From Desulfolithobacter dissulfuricans (lineage in GTDB: Bacteria; Desulfobacterota; Desulfobulbia; Desulfobulbales; Desulfobulbaceae), in assembly GCF_025998535.1 (NCBI RefSeq), contig NZ_AP024233.1, positions 1,649,219 to 1,713,218 of the forward strand: 64,000 nt of DNA. Reading direction: 5' to 3'. Under the pieces are notes generated by a model. It did not search any database. It was not told where the DNA came from and was given only the letters and a program-made list of their open reading frames with translations. Shown one piece after another: positions 18,069 to 27,429 of the stretch (positions within the stretch are counted from its first letter, which is position 1; the number at the start of each line of letters is the position of its first letter). Made by a program: the position numbers and the translations under genes.

Positions 18069-18596
18069 ATGAAAGAATTCGGTGGACCGGCATTCTTTAT
18101 CGATAGAAACGACATCAATACCGATGAGATTATTCCGGCGAAATACCTGACAGAGATTTCCAAACAGGCGCTGAAACCACACCTGCTCGAAGACCTGCAC
18201 CTGGAAGGCCAGAACTTTGATCCGGCCAGCGAGGAACTGCAGAAGGCCCGGGTCCTGGTGACCCGTTCCAACTTCGGCTGCGGCTCGTCCCGGGAACACG
18301 CGGTCTGGGCCCTGGAGGTCAATGACATCAACGTGGTGATCGGCGAGAGTTTTGCCCGCATCTTCCGCCAGAACATGTTCAACTGCGGCATCCTGGCCGT
18401 GGAGCTCGACCCGGCGGACCTGGACAGGCTCTTTGCCCTGCCCGGCGAGGTCTTCATCCGGGTGGACCTGGAGCGTGAGGAACTCACCGCCACCGCCGGT
18501 GACGAGTCGGTGACCTGCTCCTTTGGCCTCAACCCCTTTGACAAGAAGCTGGTGGCCGCCGGCGGCTGGCTCGCCTACGCGGACCAGAACTATTAG
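18069..18596 (+). CDS. leuD: 3-isopropylmalate dehydratase small subunit
   Basis: This 175-residue small subunit provides the swivelling domain of the isopropylmalate isomerase. NTDEIIPAKYL near the start and NFGCGSSREHA around residue 75 are the hallmark motifs. The ATG at 18069 is chosen because GGAGAG lies six bases upstream and MKEFGGPAFFIDRNDINTD is the usual beginning. An upstream in-frame start would add an unrelated tail. It closes the leuCD operon, followed by a strong hairpin shared with dnaJ. Confidence 0.93.
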   Translation: MKEFGGPAFFIDRNDINTDEIIPAKYLTEISKQALKPHLLEDLHLEGQNFDPASEELQKARVLVTRSNFGCGSSREHAVWALEVNDINVVIGESFARIFRQNMFNCGILAVELDPADLDRLFALPGEVFIRVDLEREELTATAGDESVTCSFGLNPFDKKLVAAGGWLAYADQNY

Positions 18597-18630
18597 GCCC
18601 TTCGGCCACGTCTGTTTACGACCCCAAAAA

Positions 18631-18687
18631 AAAGGCCGCCAGGCACGGGAATTTTTTCTTTTCTCATCCCCGTGCCTGGCGGCCTTT
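18631..18687. terminator. Strong terminator between leuD and dnaJ-like gene
   Basis: Arms 18631-18649 and 18669-18687 pair perfectly over 19 bases around a T-rich 19-base loop. On the minus strand the stem is followed by eight T residues, making it a textbook terminator for the dnaJ-like gene. For leuD on the plus strand it would act only as a stem without a T-tract. Confidence 0.88.
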
Positions 18688-18716
18688 GGCGTTCATACGC
18701 CAGTTACCGGCCTACC

Positions 18717-19670
18717 CTACAGGCCCACCTCGGCAAGCTGTTTGACCAGCTTTTTCTGCTCCCGGGTCAGTTTCTTCGGGATCTGCACCAGGATCCGGAC
18801 ATAAATGTCGCCCCGCCGGCCAATGGGTCCGGACGGCAACCCGTGACCCTTGATCCGCAGCCTGGACTCCTGCTGCACCCCGGCCGGGACCTTGACACTG
18901 AAGGTCTTGCCCTCCAGGGTGGTGATTTTGACCGTGGTACCGAGGCAGGCCTGGCTGAAGGGGATCTTGCGCTCGACGATCAGGTTGTCCCCGTCCCGGG
19001 CAAAATCCGGGTGGGGGGCTATATTTATTTTCAGGTACAGATCTCCGGGAGGACCGCCGGCAGAACCGGGCTGGCCCTTGCCGGTGAGCCGGAGCCTTTT
19101 GCCGCTCTCGATACCCTTGGGTATCTTGACCGAGACATTCTCGGTTGTGCCATTGTGGCGCAGCGAAATCGTCTTTTCTGCCCCGTGTAGCACATCCTCA
19201 AGCGAAATGGTCAACTCGTAGGTGATGTCAGCGCCCTTGACCGCCTGGGTCCGGCAACTCCCGCTCTGGCAGCCGCCACCCATGCCGCCCATGCCGGCGG
19301 CATGGCCGAAGATCGATTCAAAGGGATTACCCCCCTGGGAGGAGCGGAAACTCCCGCTGGTCCGAAACGAGCCCGCACTGAAACCGAACTGACGCAGGAT
19401 GTCATTGATATCAAAACCCCGGAAAATGTCCTCCTGGGAATAGCGCTGATGAAACTCGGTGGAGCCGAAGGTGTCATACTGTTTGCGCTTCTCCGGATCG
19501 GAGAGCACCGCATAGGCCTCGTTGATTTCCTTGAACTTGGCCTCGGCCGTCTTGTCCCCCTTGTTGCGATCAGGGTGGTATTTGAGGGCCAGTTTACGGT
19601 AGGCTTTTTTGATCTCAACGGCTGAGGCGGTCTTTGAAACACCAAGAACCTCGTAATAATCCATGGACAT
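18717..19670 (-). CDS. DnaJ/CbpA-type J-domain co-chaperone
   Basis: This co-chaperone stimulates Hsp70 (DnaK) ATPase and binds unfolded proteins. The 317 residues hold an N-terminal J domain (HPD at 32-34), a glycine/phenylalanine-rich linker (about 80-135) and two C-terminal beta domains. The four-repeat zinc finger of true DnaJ is absent, with only CQSGSC in its place, so the protein matches the CbpA/type II class. No dnaK or grpE is adjacent. The gene has its own terminator downstream. Confidence 0.92.
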   Translation of the reverse strand: MSMDYYEVLGVSKTASAVEIKKAYRKLALKYHPDRNKGDKTAEAKFKEINEAYAVLSDPEKRKQYDTFGSTEFHQRYSQEDIFRGFDINDILRQFGFSAGSFRTSGSFRSSQGGNPFESIFGHAAGMGGMGGGCQSGSCRTQAVKGADITYELTISLEDVLHGAEKTISLRHNGTTENVSVKIPKGIESGKRLRLTGKGQPGSAGGPPGDLYLKINIAPHPDFARDGDNLIVERKIPFSQACLGTTVKITTLEGKTFSVKVPAGVQQESRLRIKGHGLPSGPIGRRGDIYVRILVQIPKKLTREQKKLVKQLAEVGL

Positions 19671-19783
19671 TGTGTGGTATTTTTTCTAGGTACGAATTGA
19701 CGTGCAGTAACCGTTTCTTCTCCGACAGATTCATTGCGCCTAAACTATAATACCGATTTACAGCTTGTCCATTTTGCGGACGC

Positions 19784-19817
19784 AAAAAAGGTGGAAAGGT
19801 CACCCCTTCCACCTTGT
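19784..19817 (-). terminator. Terminator downstream of ssb
   Basis: On the minus strand an AAGGTGGAA.../...TTCCACCTT stem (arms about 19788-19799 and 19803-19815) is followed by six T residues. It lies about 90 bases beyond the ssb stop and should end that transcript before the dnaJ-like promoter. Confidence 0.75.
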
Positions 19818-19906
19818 GTGGATACCCCCTGCGGCCGACCCGGCAATCATGCAGAGCCGGCCGCTGTCCGGTTCATACCAGCGGCGCTGTCTGGCCGGGC
19901 ACCCCG

Positions 19907-20338
19907 TTAAAAGGGGACGTCGTCGCCAACCCCGGGAGGCGGCTCGTAGGAGGACTGTTCCTGGGTAAAGTTGCTTCCCCCGCCACCACCGTACTCTCCG
20001 CCGCCGCCACCGGAACGGGGCGAGAGAATCTTCATCTCCCGGGCCTCGATTTCCGTGGTATAGCGGGGATTGCCGTCCCGATCTTCCCATTTCCTGGTTC
20101 GGATGGAGCCCTCGATATAGACCCGGGTACCCTTGTTGAGGTATTCGCCGCAGATCTCTGCCAGCCGACGCCAGGCCACGATCCGATGCCACTCGGTGCG
20201 TTCTTCCTTGGAGCCATCCTGGTTGCGCCATGTCTCGGAGGTTGCCAGGTTGAAGTTGGCCACCGGCGTGCCGCTCTGGGTGTAGCGAATCTCGGGATCT
20301 GCTCCCAAATTACCTATTAATATTACCTTGTTAACCAT
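19907..20338 (-). CDS. ssb: Single-stranded DNA-binding protein
   Basis: SSB coats single-stranded DNA in replication and repair. The 143-residue protein has the OB-fold (about 1-105, opening [22 protein letters not shown]), a glycine-rich linker and the acidic DDVPF tail that recruits partner proteins. The full-length tail shows the gene is intact. It appears to be monocistronic: a terminator lies downstream, and the 136-base upstream gap holds a TATTAT-like -10 element near 20391 on the minus strand, with an uncertain -35. Confidence 0.96.
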   Translation of the reverse strand: MVNKVILIGNLGADPEIRYTQSGTPVANFNLATSETWRNQDGSKEERTEWHRIVAWRRLAEICGEYLNKGTRVYIEGSIRTRKWEDRDGNPRYTTEIEAREMKILSPRSGGGGGEYGGGGGSNFTQEQSSYEPPPGVGDDVPF

Positions 20339-20474
20339 TTTTCCGTCCTTACATTTACCGTGGGTGTAGTGGAAATTTTATCAGGCTGTATAATACCTGG
20401 CACCGGGGAAAAATCCAGTGCGATTTTTGTTCCCGCGTTTGTTTGTTACCCGGTGCTTGTCGAAAAATACCATA

Positions 20475-21608
20475 TTATGGGCAGGCACTGCCTGAGAGTG
20501 TCCTGTCCAGCATGGCCGGCAGGCCACCCCGCTCTCCGGGGGTAAATCCCAGCACCTCCTGCCATACCCGGTCACTTTCCATGCAGAAATAGAGACAGGT
20601 CCGTGGATGGAGCCGTGGCAGGAGGGCGTCGGCAAGCACCTTGTACATCTCGAGCCGCTGGCTGATGAAATATCTGGCCTTGCCGTCCAGCCCGTCGACG
20701 AATTCCTCGTAAAAAAACCGCGACTGCGGGAAACGGGTAGCGGCGATACCTTTAAGCGGCGGCAGGTAGCGCAGGGCCCCCATGCTGATCCAGGCGATCC
20801 GTTCGGCCGGGACAGTGGCGAAGAGCCGGTCAATGGTCTCTCGGTATCCCTGCTCCCAGCCCTCGTGCCAGATGATAGGATCGAAATGGAAGGCCAGGTG
20901 GTAGCCCCATTCGGCGCAGGTGACTGCGGCCTGGAGGCGTTCATCGAGGCTGGCGGTCCGGATCTCCTCGCTGGCCATCACCGGCGGGCTGTTCAATGAC
21001 CAGGCCACTACGGTCCGGCCGCGGTGGTCGAGACCCTGCAGGTTGTCGATAACCACGCTCTTGGTCTTGAGCTCCAGGACACAGTTTTCCTTTTTCCCGG
21101 CCCTTCTTGCCATGTACTCCACCAGGTGGCGGCTCAGCCCGGTCAGCCGGTCCAGGGCCAGGCTGTCGGTGAACTCGCCGGTGCCGATACGAAAAAACTC
21201 CCTGGGTCCGGCCCGGTCCAGGGCCTTATCGAGTTCCGCGAACATATCCTCGATATTGACAAACACCGAGAGCCATGGATTGTTGAGATAGGCCTGAAGG
21301 ATGCAGTAGACGCAGTCCATGGGGCAGTTCATCCCCACACTGAGGACCTGGTACTCGCAGCACCGGTACTCCCTGGTCGCCGGACAGGGCTTGAAAAAAG
21401 TGCCCCGGTTACGGCAGAGCAAAAGATGGTGTTTGCCGCGGGTCAGGTTGTCAGGGTACCTCCCCGGCACCTCAGGCACCTGGCCTTCTTCGAGTACGGT
21501 TACCGGCAGCCTGCTGCGATCGATGATCTCGCGGGCATAGGGCAACTCGCAGCAGTCACGGTTCACGTAGAGATGGGTGACATAGGCGGCGGGATCGCCG
21601 TAGGACAT
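20475..21608 (-). CDS. Spore photoproduct lyase-family radical SAM protein
   Basis: The 377-residue protein carries the CX3CX2C cluster C95/C99/C102 in NCPMDCVYC, which binds the 4Fe-4S cluster that cleaves SAM. Motifs such as RIGTGEFTDSLALD, ELKTKSV and HFDPIIWHEGWEQGY are those of the SPL family, which in Bacillus repairs the thymine photoproduct of spores. Homologues occur in non-sporulating anaerobes, where the substrate is not established. An additional RCCEYQ/CCE cysteine cluster precedes the radical SAM motif. No obvious operon partner is present. Confidence 0.87.
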   Translation of the reverse strand: MSYGDPAAYVTHLYVNRDCCELPYAREIIDRSRLPVTVLEEGQVPEVPGRYPDNLTRGKHHLLLCRNRGTFFKPCPATREYRCCEYQVLSVGMNCPMDCVYCILQAYLNNPWLSVFVNIEDMFAELDKALDRAGPREFFRIGTGEFTDSLALDRLTGLSRHLVEYMARRAGKKENCVLELKTKSVVIDNLQGLDHRGRTVVAWSLNSPPVMASEEIRTASLDERLQAAVTCAEWGYHLAFHFDPIIWHEGWEQGYRETIDRLFATVPAERIAWISMGALRYLPPLKGIAATRFPQSRFFYEEFVDGLDGKARYFISQRLEMYKVLADALLPRLHPRTCLYFCMESDRVWQEVLGFTPGERGGLPAMLDRTLSGSACP

Positions 21609-21638
21609 AAAAAAACCTCTGTATATGCTTTATGCCTT

Positions 21639-21826
21639 TAATCTTTGTGATTACCACTGAAATTCAGCCACCGATGCCTGAAGGTGTCGGCCTCATCCGT
21701 TTCACGGGTGTCTGTGGCCTGGATGGCCACAGTCAAGCCCCCAGGGACGGGTTTATGGCGTCCCGTGAAACGGGTGAGGTCGACACCGGTTTCAATGCTG
21801 AAGATTAATGGTAATCAGATTACGTT
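21639..21826. repeat. Long imperfect palindrome with inner hairpins
   Basis: The 26-base arms 21683-21708 and 21762-21787 are inverted copies with two mismatches. They are flanked by a further inverted pair of about 25 bases (about 21640-21668 and 21798-21826). The centre holds two hairpins, one with arms TGTGGCC/GGCCACA (21713-21731) and one with GGGACG/CGTCCC. The left outer arm recurs inverted near 41633-41656. It lies in the spacer between splB-like and GT2 genes. It may be a REP/BIME-like or MITE-like element, or a structured RNA; I cannot tell which. Confidence 0.8.
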
Positions 21827-21869
21827 TTCTAATGTTTCAGGCCTTTTCTCGGCGGAGCAGACAACCATG

Positions 21870-22715
21870 TCAGCAATTGTCTGCTTCGGTGAACCGGTCC
21901 GGGAGTTCGAGATAATACTGCCCTTCCCCGCTCCGGCCGTGCTTGAGGCAGCCACGGCCGTAAATGGTACATTTTCTGCGCAGTTCAGCCAGGGCCAGCC
22001 GGAACATCTCCCGGTCTTCAAGGCCGTTTTCAAGCAGCTTGACCAGCGAGCGGATACGGTACCGGTCCATGCCCTGGCGGTGGATGGCGGAGAGCTGGTC
22101 AGGTCGGCCGCCGTCCTTGATTGTCAGCGGTTCACCGACCAGCAGAAAGGGAACATGGACACTGGCCCGGAGCCAGAGATCATAATCCTCGCAGCAGACC
22201 ATGTCTTCATCAAAAAGGCCGAACCGGTCAAAAAACTCCCGGCGTACCATGACGGTAGACATACCCACCACGCACATGGCCAGGCAGCGGGCAAAAATAT
22301 ATCCGTGGGGCGGGTCATGCTTCTTCTTCTGGTTCACCCGTTTACCCTGGCGAAACCATATTTCCCGGGTATGGGAAATCAGGTAGTCCGGCAAACGGTC
22401 CATGGCCCGGCGCTGCACCTCCAGCTTTTGCGGAACCCACTGGTCATCGGAATCGAGGAAGCAGAGCAGGTCCCCCCGGGCTTGGCGGATCCCCAGGTTC
22501 CTGGCCGCCGAGGCGCCCCGGTTTTCCTGGTACAGGTACCGCACCGGAAAGTCCGCTCCGGCCGCCACGGAGGCCACCACCTCGGCTGTGGCGTCGGTGG
22601 AGCCATCATCCACCACCAGAAGCTCATCCGGTGGCCGGGTCTGAGCCAGGACCGAGTCCAGGGCCTTCTTCAGCAGAACGGCCCGGTTGCAGGTGGGAAT
22701 GATTACAGAAATCAT
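21870..22715 (-). CDS. Family 2 glycosyltransferase
   Basis: The 281-residue enzyme has a GT-A fold: [11 protein letters not shown] at the N-terminus, [10 protein letters not shown] at 35-43, [12 protein letters not shown] and the metal-binding FLDSDDQW near 87-93. [12 protein letters not shown]-type wording near 185-200 is the usual acceptor-side segment. It transfers a sugar from a nucleotide sugar, probably in polysaccharide or LPS assembly; donor and acceptor cannot be read from the sequence. No membrane helix or other glycan genes adjoin it. It is transcribed divergently from rng. Confidence 0.88.
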   Translation of the reverse strand: MISVIIPTCNRAVLLKKALDSVLAQTRPPDELLVVDDGSTDATAEVVASVAAGADFPVRYLYQENRGASAARNLGIRQARGDLLCFLDSDDQWVPQKLEVQRRAMDRLPDYLISHTREIWFRQGKRVNQKKKHDPPHGYIFARCLAMCVVGMSTVMVRREFFDRFGLFDEDMVCCEDYDLWLRASVHVPFLLVGEPLTIKDGGRPDQLSAIHRQGMDRYRIRSLVKLLENGLEDREMFRLALAELRRKCTIYGRGCLKHGRSGEGQYYLELPDRFTEADNC

Positions 22716-22864
22716 GGTACTCCGGTCAACGGACGGGAATTTGTTATGGCACAGACCTTATGATCTCGGGTATACTGAACAGTTACGAGACAGAAAATCT
22801 TTTCTGGTCACGGGCCCTGATCCGAGCCAGCCACTCCTGCACACCCCACAGGTCAAAAACATAC

Positions 22865-24400
22865 ATGTACACAGACATCCTGATCAACGCAACACCCTAT
22901 GAAAACCGCATTGCCCTGGTGGAGGCCGGTAACCTGCTGGAATTTCATCTTGAAAGGCCGGCGGAAAAGGGTCTGACCGGTAACATCTACAAGGGCCGGG
23001 TGGTCCGCGTCCTTCCCGGAATGCAGGCGGCTTTTGTCGATATCGGCCTGGAGCGCACCGGTTTTCTCTACGTGGACGATATTCACATCGCGGCGACCGA
23101 TGATATCGAAAATCGCATGACCAACGGCGACCAGCCCTGCACCCAGTACACCCTGGACTCCCCTGAGCAGGACAGCCCTGGCCAGTCGACCGGTGCGCCG
23201 AGTATCGATGAACTGCTCAAGGAGGGCCAGGAAGTCCTGGTCCAGATTTCCAAAGAGCCCATTGGCACCAAGGGCGCCCGCCTGACCTGCCACATCACCC
23301 TGCCCTGCCGCAACCTAGTTTTCATGCCGCTCACCGACCATATCGGTATCTCCCGCAAAATAACCGACGAGGAGGTCCGCCAGCGGCTCAGGGAAACCAT
23401 TGAAAAGCTGCGTCCACAGGGAACCGGGTTCATTGTCCGCACCGTGGCGGAAAACGTCAGCGACGAGGAGCTGGAGGCAGATATGGAGTTTCTGCTCGTG
23501 CTCTGGGACGAGATCAAGAGCGCGGCCGCCAAGGCTCCGGTCCCCAGCCTGGTCTACAAGGACCTGGACATGGTGCTCCGTTCGGTCCGCGACCTGTTCA
23601 CCAAGGATATCAATGAACTGATCGTCGACTCCAGGCCGGTGTACGAACGGTTGCTCTCCTTTGTCCAGACATTTGCCCCGGAACTGCAAAGCAGGATCAT
23701 CCACTATGACGGGGCCACGCCGCTGTTCGAGTCCTACGGTATCGAGGTGGACATCAACCGGGCCCTGGACAAGAAAGTCTGGCTCCGTTCAGGCGGCTAC
23801 ATCATCATCGAGACCACCGAGGCCCTGACCGTCATCGACGTCAATACCGGGCGCTACGTGGGCAAGAATGATCTGGCCGAGACAATATTCAAAACCAACA
23901 TGGAGGCGGTCAAGGAAATCGCCTACCAGCTGCGGCTGCGCAATATCGGCGGGATCATCATCATCGATTTCATAGACATGGACAGCGAGCAGCACCGCGA
24001 GGAGCTGTTTACCGCCTTCCAGGAGGCCATGCGCAAGGACAAGAACCGGGTCAACATCCTCAGGCTGTCCGAGTTCGGCCTGGTCCAGATGACCCGCAAG
24101 CGCTCCTGCGAAAGTCTCTCCCAGCTCATGAGCGAGCCCTGTTTCTACTGCGGCGGCGACGGGATCATCAAGTCCAGGCGCTCCATCTGCTACGAGATCT
24201 TCCGCAAGATCTCCCGGGACGCAAAAAAAATCGGAGGCCGCAACGTGACCATCAAGGTCCACCCCCGGGTGGCCGACATGCTGCTGCGAGAGGAAAGCTC
24301 CAATATTGAACTGCTGGAGCAGGAGACAGGCAAGCGCTTCACCATCATCCCGGTCCGGGATATTCATATCAAGCGCTATGAGGTCATCTGGAAGGAATAG
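22865..24400 (+). CDS. rng: Ribonuclease G (RNase E/G family)
   Basis: RNase G trims the 5' end of 16S rRNA and degrades mRNAs. From the ATG at 22865 the 511-residue protein starts YTDILINATPYENRIALVE, the RNase G beginning. It then has an S1 domain with GRVVRVLPGMQAAFVDIGLERTGFL, the catalytic aspartates in VIDVNTGRYVG and IIIDFIDM, and a zinc-link-like CFYCGGDG. An in-frame ATG at 22760 would add a non-conserved tail, so the later start is chosen. Length and motifs are normal. It heads a plus-strand group with envelope genes. Confidence 0.94.
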   Translation: MYTDILINATPYENRIALVEAGNLLEFHLERPAEKGLTGNIYKGRVVRVLPGMQAAFVDIGLERTGFLYVDDIHIAATDDIENRMTNGDQPCTQYTLDSPEQDSPGQSTGAPSIDELLKEGQEVLVQISKEPIGTKGARLTCHITLPCRNLVFMPLTDHIGISRKITDEEVRQRLRETIEKLRPQGTGFIVRTVAENVSDEELEADMEFLLVLWDEIKSAAAKAPVPSLVYKDLDMVLRSVRDLFTKDINELIVDSRPVYERLLSFVQTFAPELQSRIIHYDGATPLFESYGIEVDINRALDKKVWLRSGGYIIIETTEALTVIDVNTGRYVGKNDLAETIFKTNMEAVKEIAYQLRLRNIGGIIIIDFIDMDSEQHREELFTAFQEAMRKDKNRVNILRLSEFGLVQMTRKRSCESLSQLMSEPCFYCGGDGIIKSRRSICYEIFRKISRDAKKIGGRNVTIKVHPRVADMLLREESSNIELLEQETGKRFTIIPVRDIHIKRYEVIWKE

Positions 24401-24485
24401 ATTTCAATTAGTCCTGGCCACCGCCGCGCTGGCAGACATCCAACCACTATAAACAGATTTTATACCGGAAAGGCCGGTTTCAGAC

Positions 24486-25871
24486 ATGGCACGACATAAC
24501 AGACTCAGAAAATCCAGAAGAAGTGGCGGCCTGGGCCGCAAAATCCTCTTTTTCCTCCTGATCATCCTGATCTGCGGGCTGGCGGTCGGCGGGCTGATCC
24601 TCTTTGAAAACGAGGAGCCCTCCATCGCTATCGACACCGACATCCAATACCTGGGCAGCAACGCCACCCTCCCCTGGCATGCCCGGGACGGGAAGAGCGG
24701 CATCTCCTCAATTGTCATTTCCATCGTCCAGGATGGCAAATCCGCCGTCCTCCTGGAGAAAAAGTTTTCGCGCCAGGCCTGGTTTTCCCAGGCCGGACCC
24801 GCCAGCGAGAGCGGTACCTTTTCCTTTGACGCCCGCAAGGCCGGAATCAAGGACGGCAAGGCGGAGCTGGTCCTCCAGGTCCGTGATTTCTCCCTGAACA
24901 AGACGTTTCAAGGCAACAGCGGCGAGCAGCGGCTGGAGGTGGTTGTCGATACCCGCGCTCCCAGGGTCACGGTGGCCCATGCCCAGCGCTACATCCGCCC
25001 GGGCGGTTCGGGAATCGTGGTCTACGACCTCTCGGAAGAAACCGTCCGTCACGGGGTTCTCATCGATGACAACTTCTTTCCAGGCTATCCTCTGCCCATC
25101 AGGGAAAACCGGTACATCGCCTACATCGCCCTGCCCTGGAACGCCGGACCGCCGCAAAAAACCGAGGTGATCGCCGAGGACAAGGCCGGGAACCGTGGCA
25201 AGGCGGTCTTTTCCATGATCTACAAGAAGGTCCGGGAAAAGAAAGACCGGATCAATGTCAGCGACGGTTTTCTCAAGCGTAAGATCCCCGAGTTCGAGGC
25301 CCATTACCCGGAGATGAGCGGTTCCGAGGTGGAAAAATATCTCTTTGCCAACAACGAAATCCGCCAGCGCAATGCCGAGGCCATCAGGGAGCTCTGCGCC
25401 AACCCTGTGCCCGAACAGCTGTGGAAAGACCGCTTCCTGCGCATGCCCGGGGCCGGCCGGGCCGGATTTGCCGACCAGCGGACCTATTATTACAAGAACA
25501 AAGCCATTGACCACCAGGTGCACCTGGGAATGGACATCGCCTCCACGGCCAGGGTGCCGATCAAGGCAGCCAATAACGGCAAAGTTATCTACACTGATTA
25601 CCTGGGTATCTACGGCAACACGGTGATCATCGACCATGGCCAGGGGCTTTTCAGTCTCTACTCCCATTTAAGCCGCATCGACACCGAAACCGGGACATTG
25701 GTCAAGAAGGGCGATCTGATAGGTCATTCCGGGGCCACCGGCATGGCCGGTGGTGATCACCTCCATTTCTCCATGCTGATTCACGGCATCTTCGTCACCC
25801 CGGTGGAATGGTGGGATCAGCACTGGATCGATGTCAACATCAATGCCGTGCTCAGTGACAGTCAGCTCTAA
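24486..25871 (+). CDS. M23-family metallopeptidase (membrane-anchored)
   Basis: The 461-residue protein starts with a basic tail and one membrane helix (about residues 18-40). A periplasmic beta-rich region follows, then a C-terminal LytM/M23 domain. The zinc ligands are in HLGMD and GDHLHFSM, with YGNTVIIDHGQGLFSLYSHLS between. Both catalytic motifs are complete, so it should cut peptidoglycan cross-bridges, unlike the degenerate EnvC/NlpD type. It lies between rng and lptF, in a small envelope group. Confidence 0.92.
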   Translation: MARHNRLRKSRRSGGLGRKILFFLLIILICGLAVGGLILFENEEPSIAIDTDIQYLGSNATLPWHARDGKSGISSIVISIVQDGKSAVLLEKKFSRQAWFSQAGPASESGTFSFDARKAGIKDGKAELVLQVRDFSLNKTFQGNSGEQRLEVVVDTRAPRVTVAHAQRYIRPGGSGIVVYDLSEETVRHGVLIDDNFFPGYPLPIRENRYIAYIALPWNAGPPQKTEVIAEDKAGNRGKAVFSMIYKKVREKKDRINVSDGFLKRKIPEFEAHYPEMSGSEVEKYLFANNEIRQRNAEAIRELCANPVPEQLWKDRFLRMPGAGRAGFADQRTYYYKNKAIDHQVHLGMDIASTARVPIKAANNGKVIYTDYLGIYGNTVIIDHGQGLFSLYSHLSRIDTETGTLVKKGDLIGHSGATGMAGGDHLHFSMLIHGIFVTPVEWWDQHWIDVNINAVLSDSQL

Positions 25872-25971
25872 ATCCCTGCCACCCACTGTTGCCTCCGGGA
25901 TGACAGCGAGCTCCTACCCCGGCCGCCTCGCCGTCATCCCGGAACTGTGACCCGGAGCCCATCTACCTGCC

Positions 25972-27399
25972 ATGCCGCGCCTCCGCCTGCCGCTTCTGCT
26001 CTACAGCTACATCGCCACCGAACTTCTGGCGCCGTTTTTCGCCAGCGCGGCCATCCTCTACTGTGTCTTTTTCCTGGTCCGGCTCATGCCTATTCTGGAA
26101 GAGGTCCTGGCCCTGCGTATCGGCTTTGGCGACTTCGTCCGCCTCTTCACTTATCTTTCCCCGCATATGCTGCTCTATGTCCTGCCCATGGCCAGTATGA
26201 CCGGGGTCATCATCGGCTTTACCAGGATGACCACCGAACGGGAGATCCTGGCCCTCAAGGCCTGCGGCGTCAGTATCTACCAGCTGGTCCTGCCCGTGGT
26301 CCTGGTGGCCGCGGCCATCACCGGGATAACCCTGCTCTTTTCCGTCCATCTGGTTCCGGCGGGCAAGGTGGCCATGCGCCAGCTCATGTTCCAGCTGGCC
26401 AGGGAAAAGATCGACCGGGGTATCGAGGCCGGCACCTTCACCGAAGCCCTGGGCAACCTGGTGATCTATGTCGACAGTGTGGACCGGGACAGACAGTGGC
26501 ACGGGGTCTATGTCTCGGACATGCGGGGCCGGAAACAGCCCATGATCACCATGGCCAGGGGCGGACACATGGAGGCCGATGTGGAACGGATGCTGGTGAC
26601 CGTGGTTCTGGAGGACGGAACCCTGCACCATGCGAGCGGTCCGGACAGCCAGGTTATCCGTTTTCAGCGCTACCTGCTGCAGATCCCGGTCGGGACTCCC
26701 GGCGGCTTCAAGAGTGTCAAGCAGGGCAAGGGTTCCATGACCACGGCAGAACTCAGAGACGCGTCAAAGCAGGCCGGTCCAGGGACCAGGCAGGGTATCC
26801 GCTACCTGGTAGAGCTGCATAAACGACTCACCCTGCCAGTAGGCTGCTTCATCCTCAGCCTGCTTGGTGTCCCCCTGGGACTGCAGGCTGTTCCCGGCAA
26901 GAGGGCCATCGGCATTCCTCTGGGGCTGGGTTTTTTTATCTTCTATTATATCCTGTTCACCACCGGCACCAACCTGGTGGAAAATCTTAAACTGCCCCTG
27001 ATGGTCGGGATGTGGATGGCCAATGGTATCCTGGCCCTGACCACAATCTATCTTTTTTACCGGACCGAACAGGAAAAAAGCCTGGTGCCCGAACCGATGC
27101 AGGATCTGTTTTTCACCCTCTGCCGGCGATACCTGGACCCGGCCGGACGCGTGCTGGGCCAGCTGTTCGCCCGCCACATCCAGGGACGACGGCCTTCTCC
27201 CCAGGGGGGTGCGGCGCAGGAGATGTCGCTGCTCATCCATGCCGATCCCCACCGCCGCATCTTTCACCTGCCCCGCTGTGCCCTTTATCATGACCAGCGC
27301 TGTACCATCCATTTCAAGGATATCGAGGTTGCAAAAAAGGCCGGCTTTGTCCCCTGTCCCTTCTGCCGGAACCTGCTTGAAAACGAGCGGAAAAAATAA
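25972..27399 (+). CDS. lptF: LPS export permease LptF with C-terminal Ada-like zinc module
   Basis: LptF with LptG and LptB extracts LPS from the inner membrane. Residues 1-370 show the family plan: N-terminal helices, a TTEREILALKACG coupling region, a periplasmic jellyroll and three C-terminal helices ending ALTTIYLFYR. A further 100 residues follow that LptF normally lacks. They end in a module with IFHLPRCALY, RCTIHF and AKKAGFVPCPFC, a pattern like the zinc-binding domain of Ada. Neither lptG nor lptB is adjacent. The start at 25972 is supported by MPRLRLPLLLYSYIATELLAPF, a usual opening. No frame change is needed, so the fusion is a single frame. Confidence 0.9.
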   Translation: MPRLRLPLLLYSYIATELLAPFFASAAILYCVFFLVRLMPILEEVLALRIGFGDFVRLFTYLSPHMLLYVLPMASMTGVIIGFTRMTTEREILALKACGVSIYQLVLPVVLVAAAITGITLLFSVHLVPAGKVAMRQLMFQLAREKIDRGIEAGTFTEALGNLVIYVDSVDRDRQWHGVYVSDMRGRKQPMITMARGGHMEADVERMLVTVVLEDGTLHHASGPDSQVIRFQRYLLQIPVGTPGGFKSVKQGKGSMTTAELRDASKQAGPGTRQGIRYLVELHKRLTLPVGCFILSLLGVPLGLQAVPGKRAIGIPLGLGFFIFYYILFTTGTNLVENLKLPLMVGMWMANGILALTTIYLFYRTEQEKSLVPEPMQDLFFTLCRRYLDPAGRVLGQLFARHIQGRRPSPQGGAAQEMSLLIHADPHRRIFHLPRCALYHDQRCTIHFKDIEVAKKAGFVPCPFCRNLLENERKK

Positions 27400-27429
27400 G
27401 AGACCCGCCTGCCGGGGGTGGGGGCGGAA

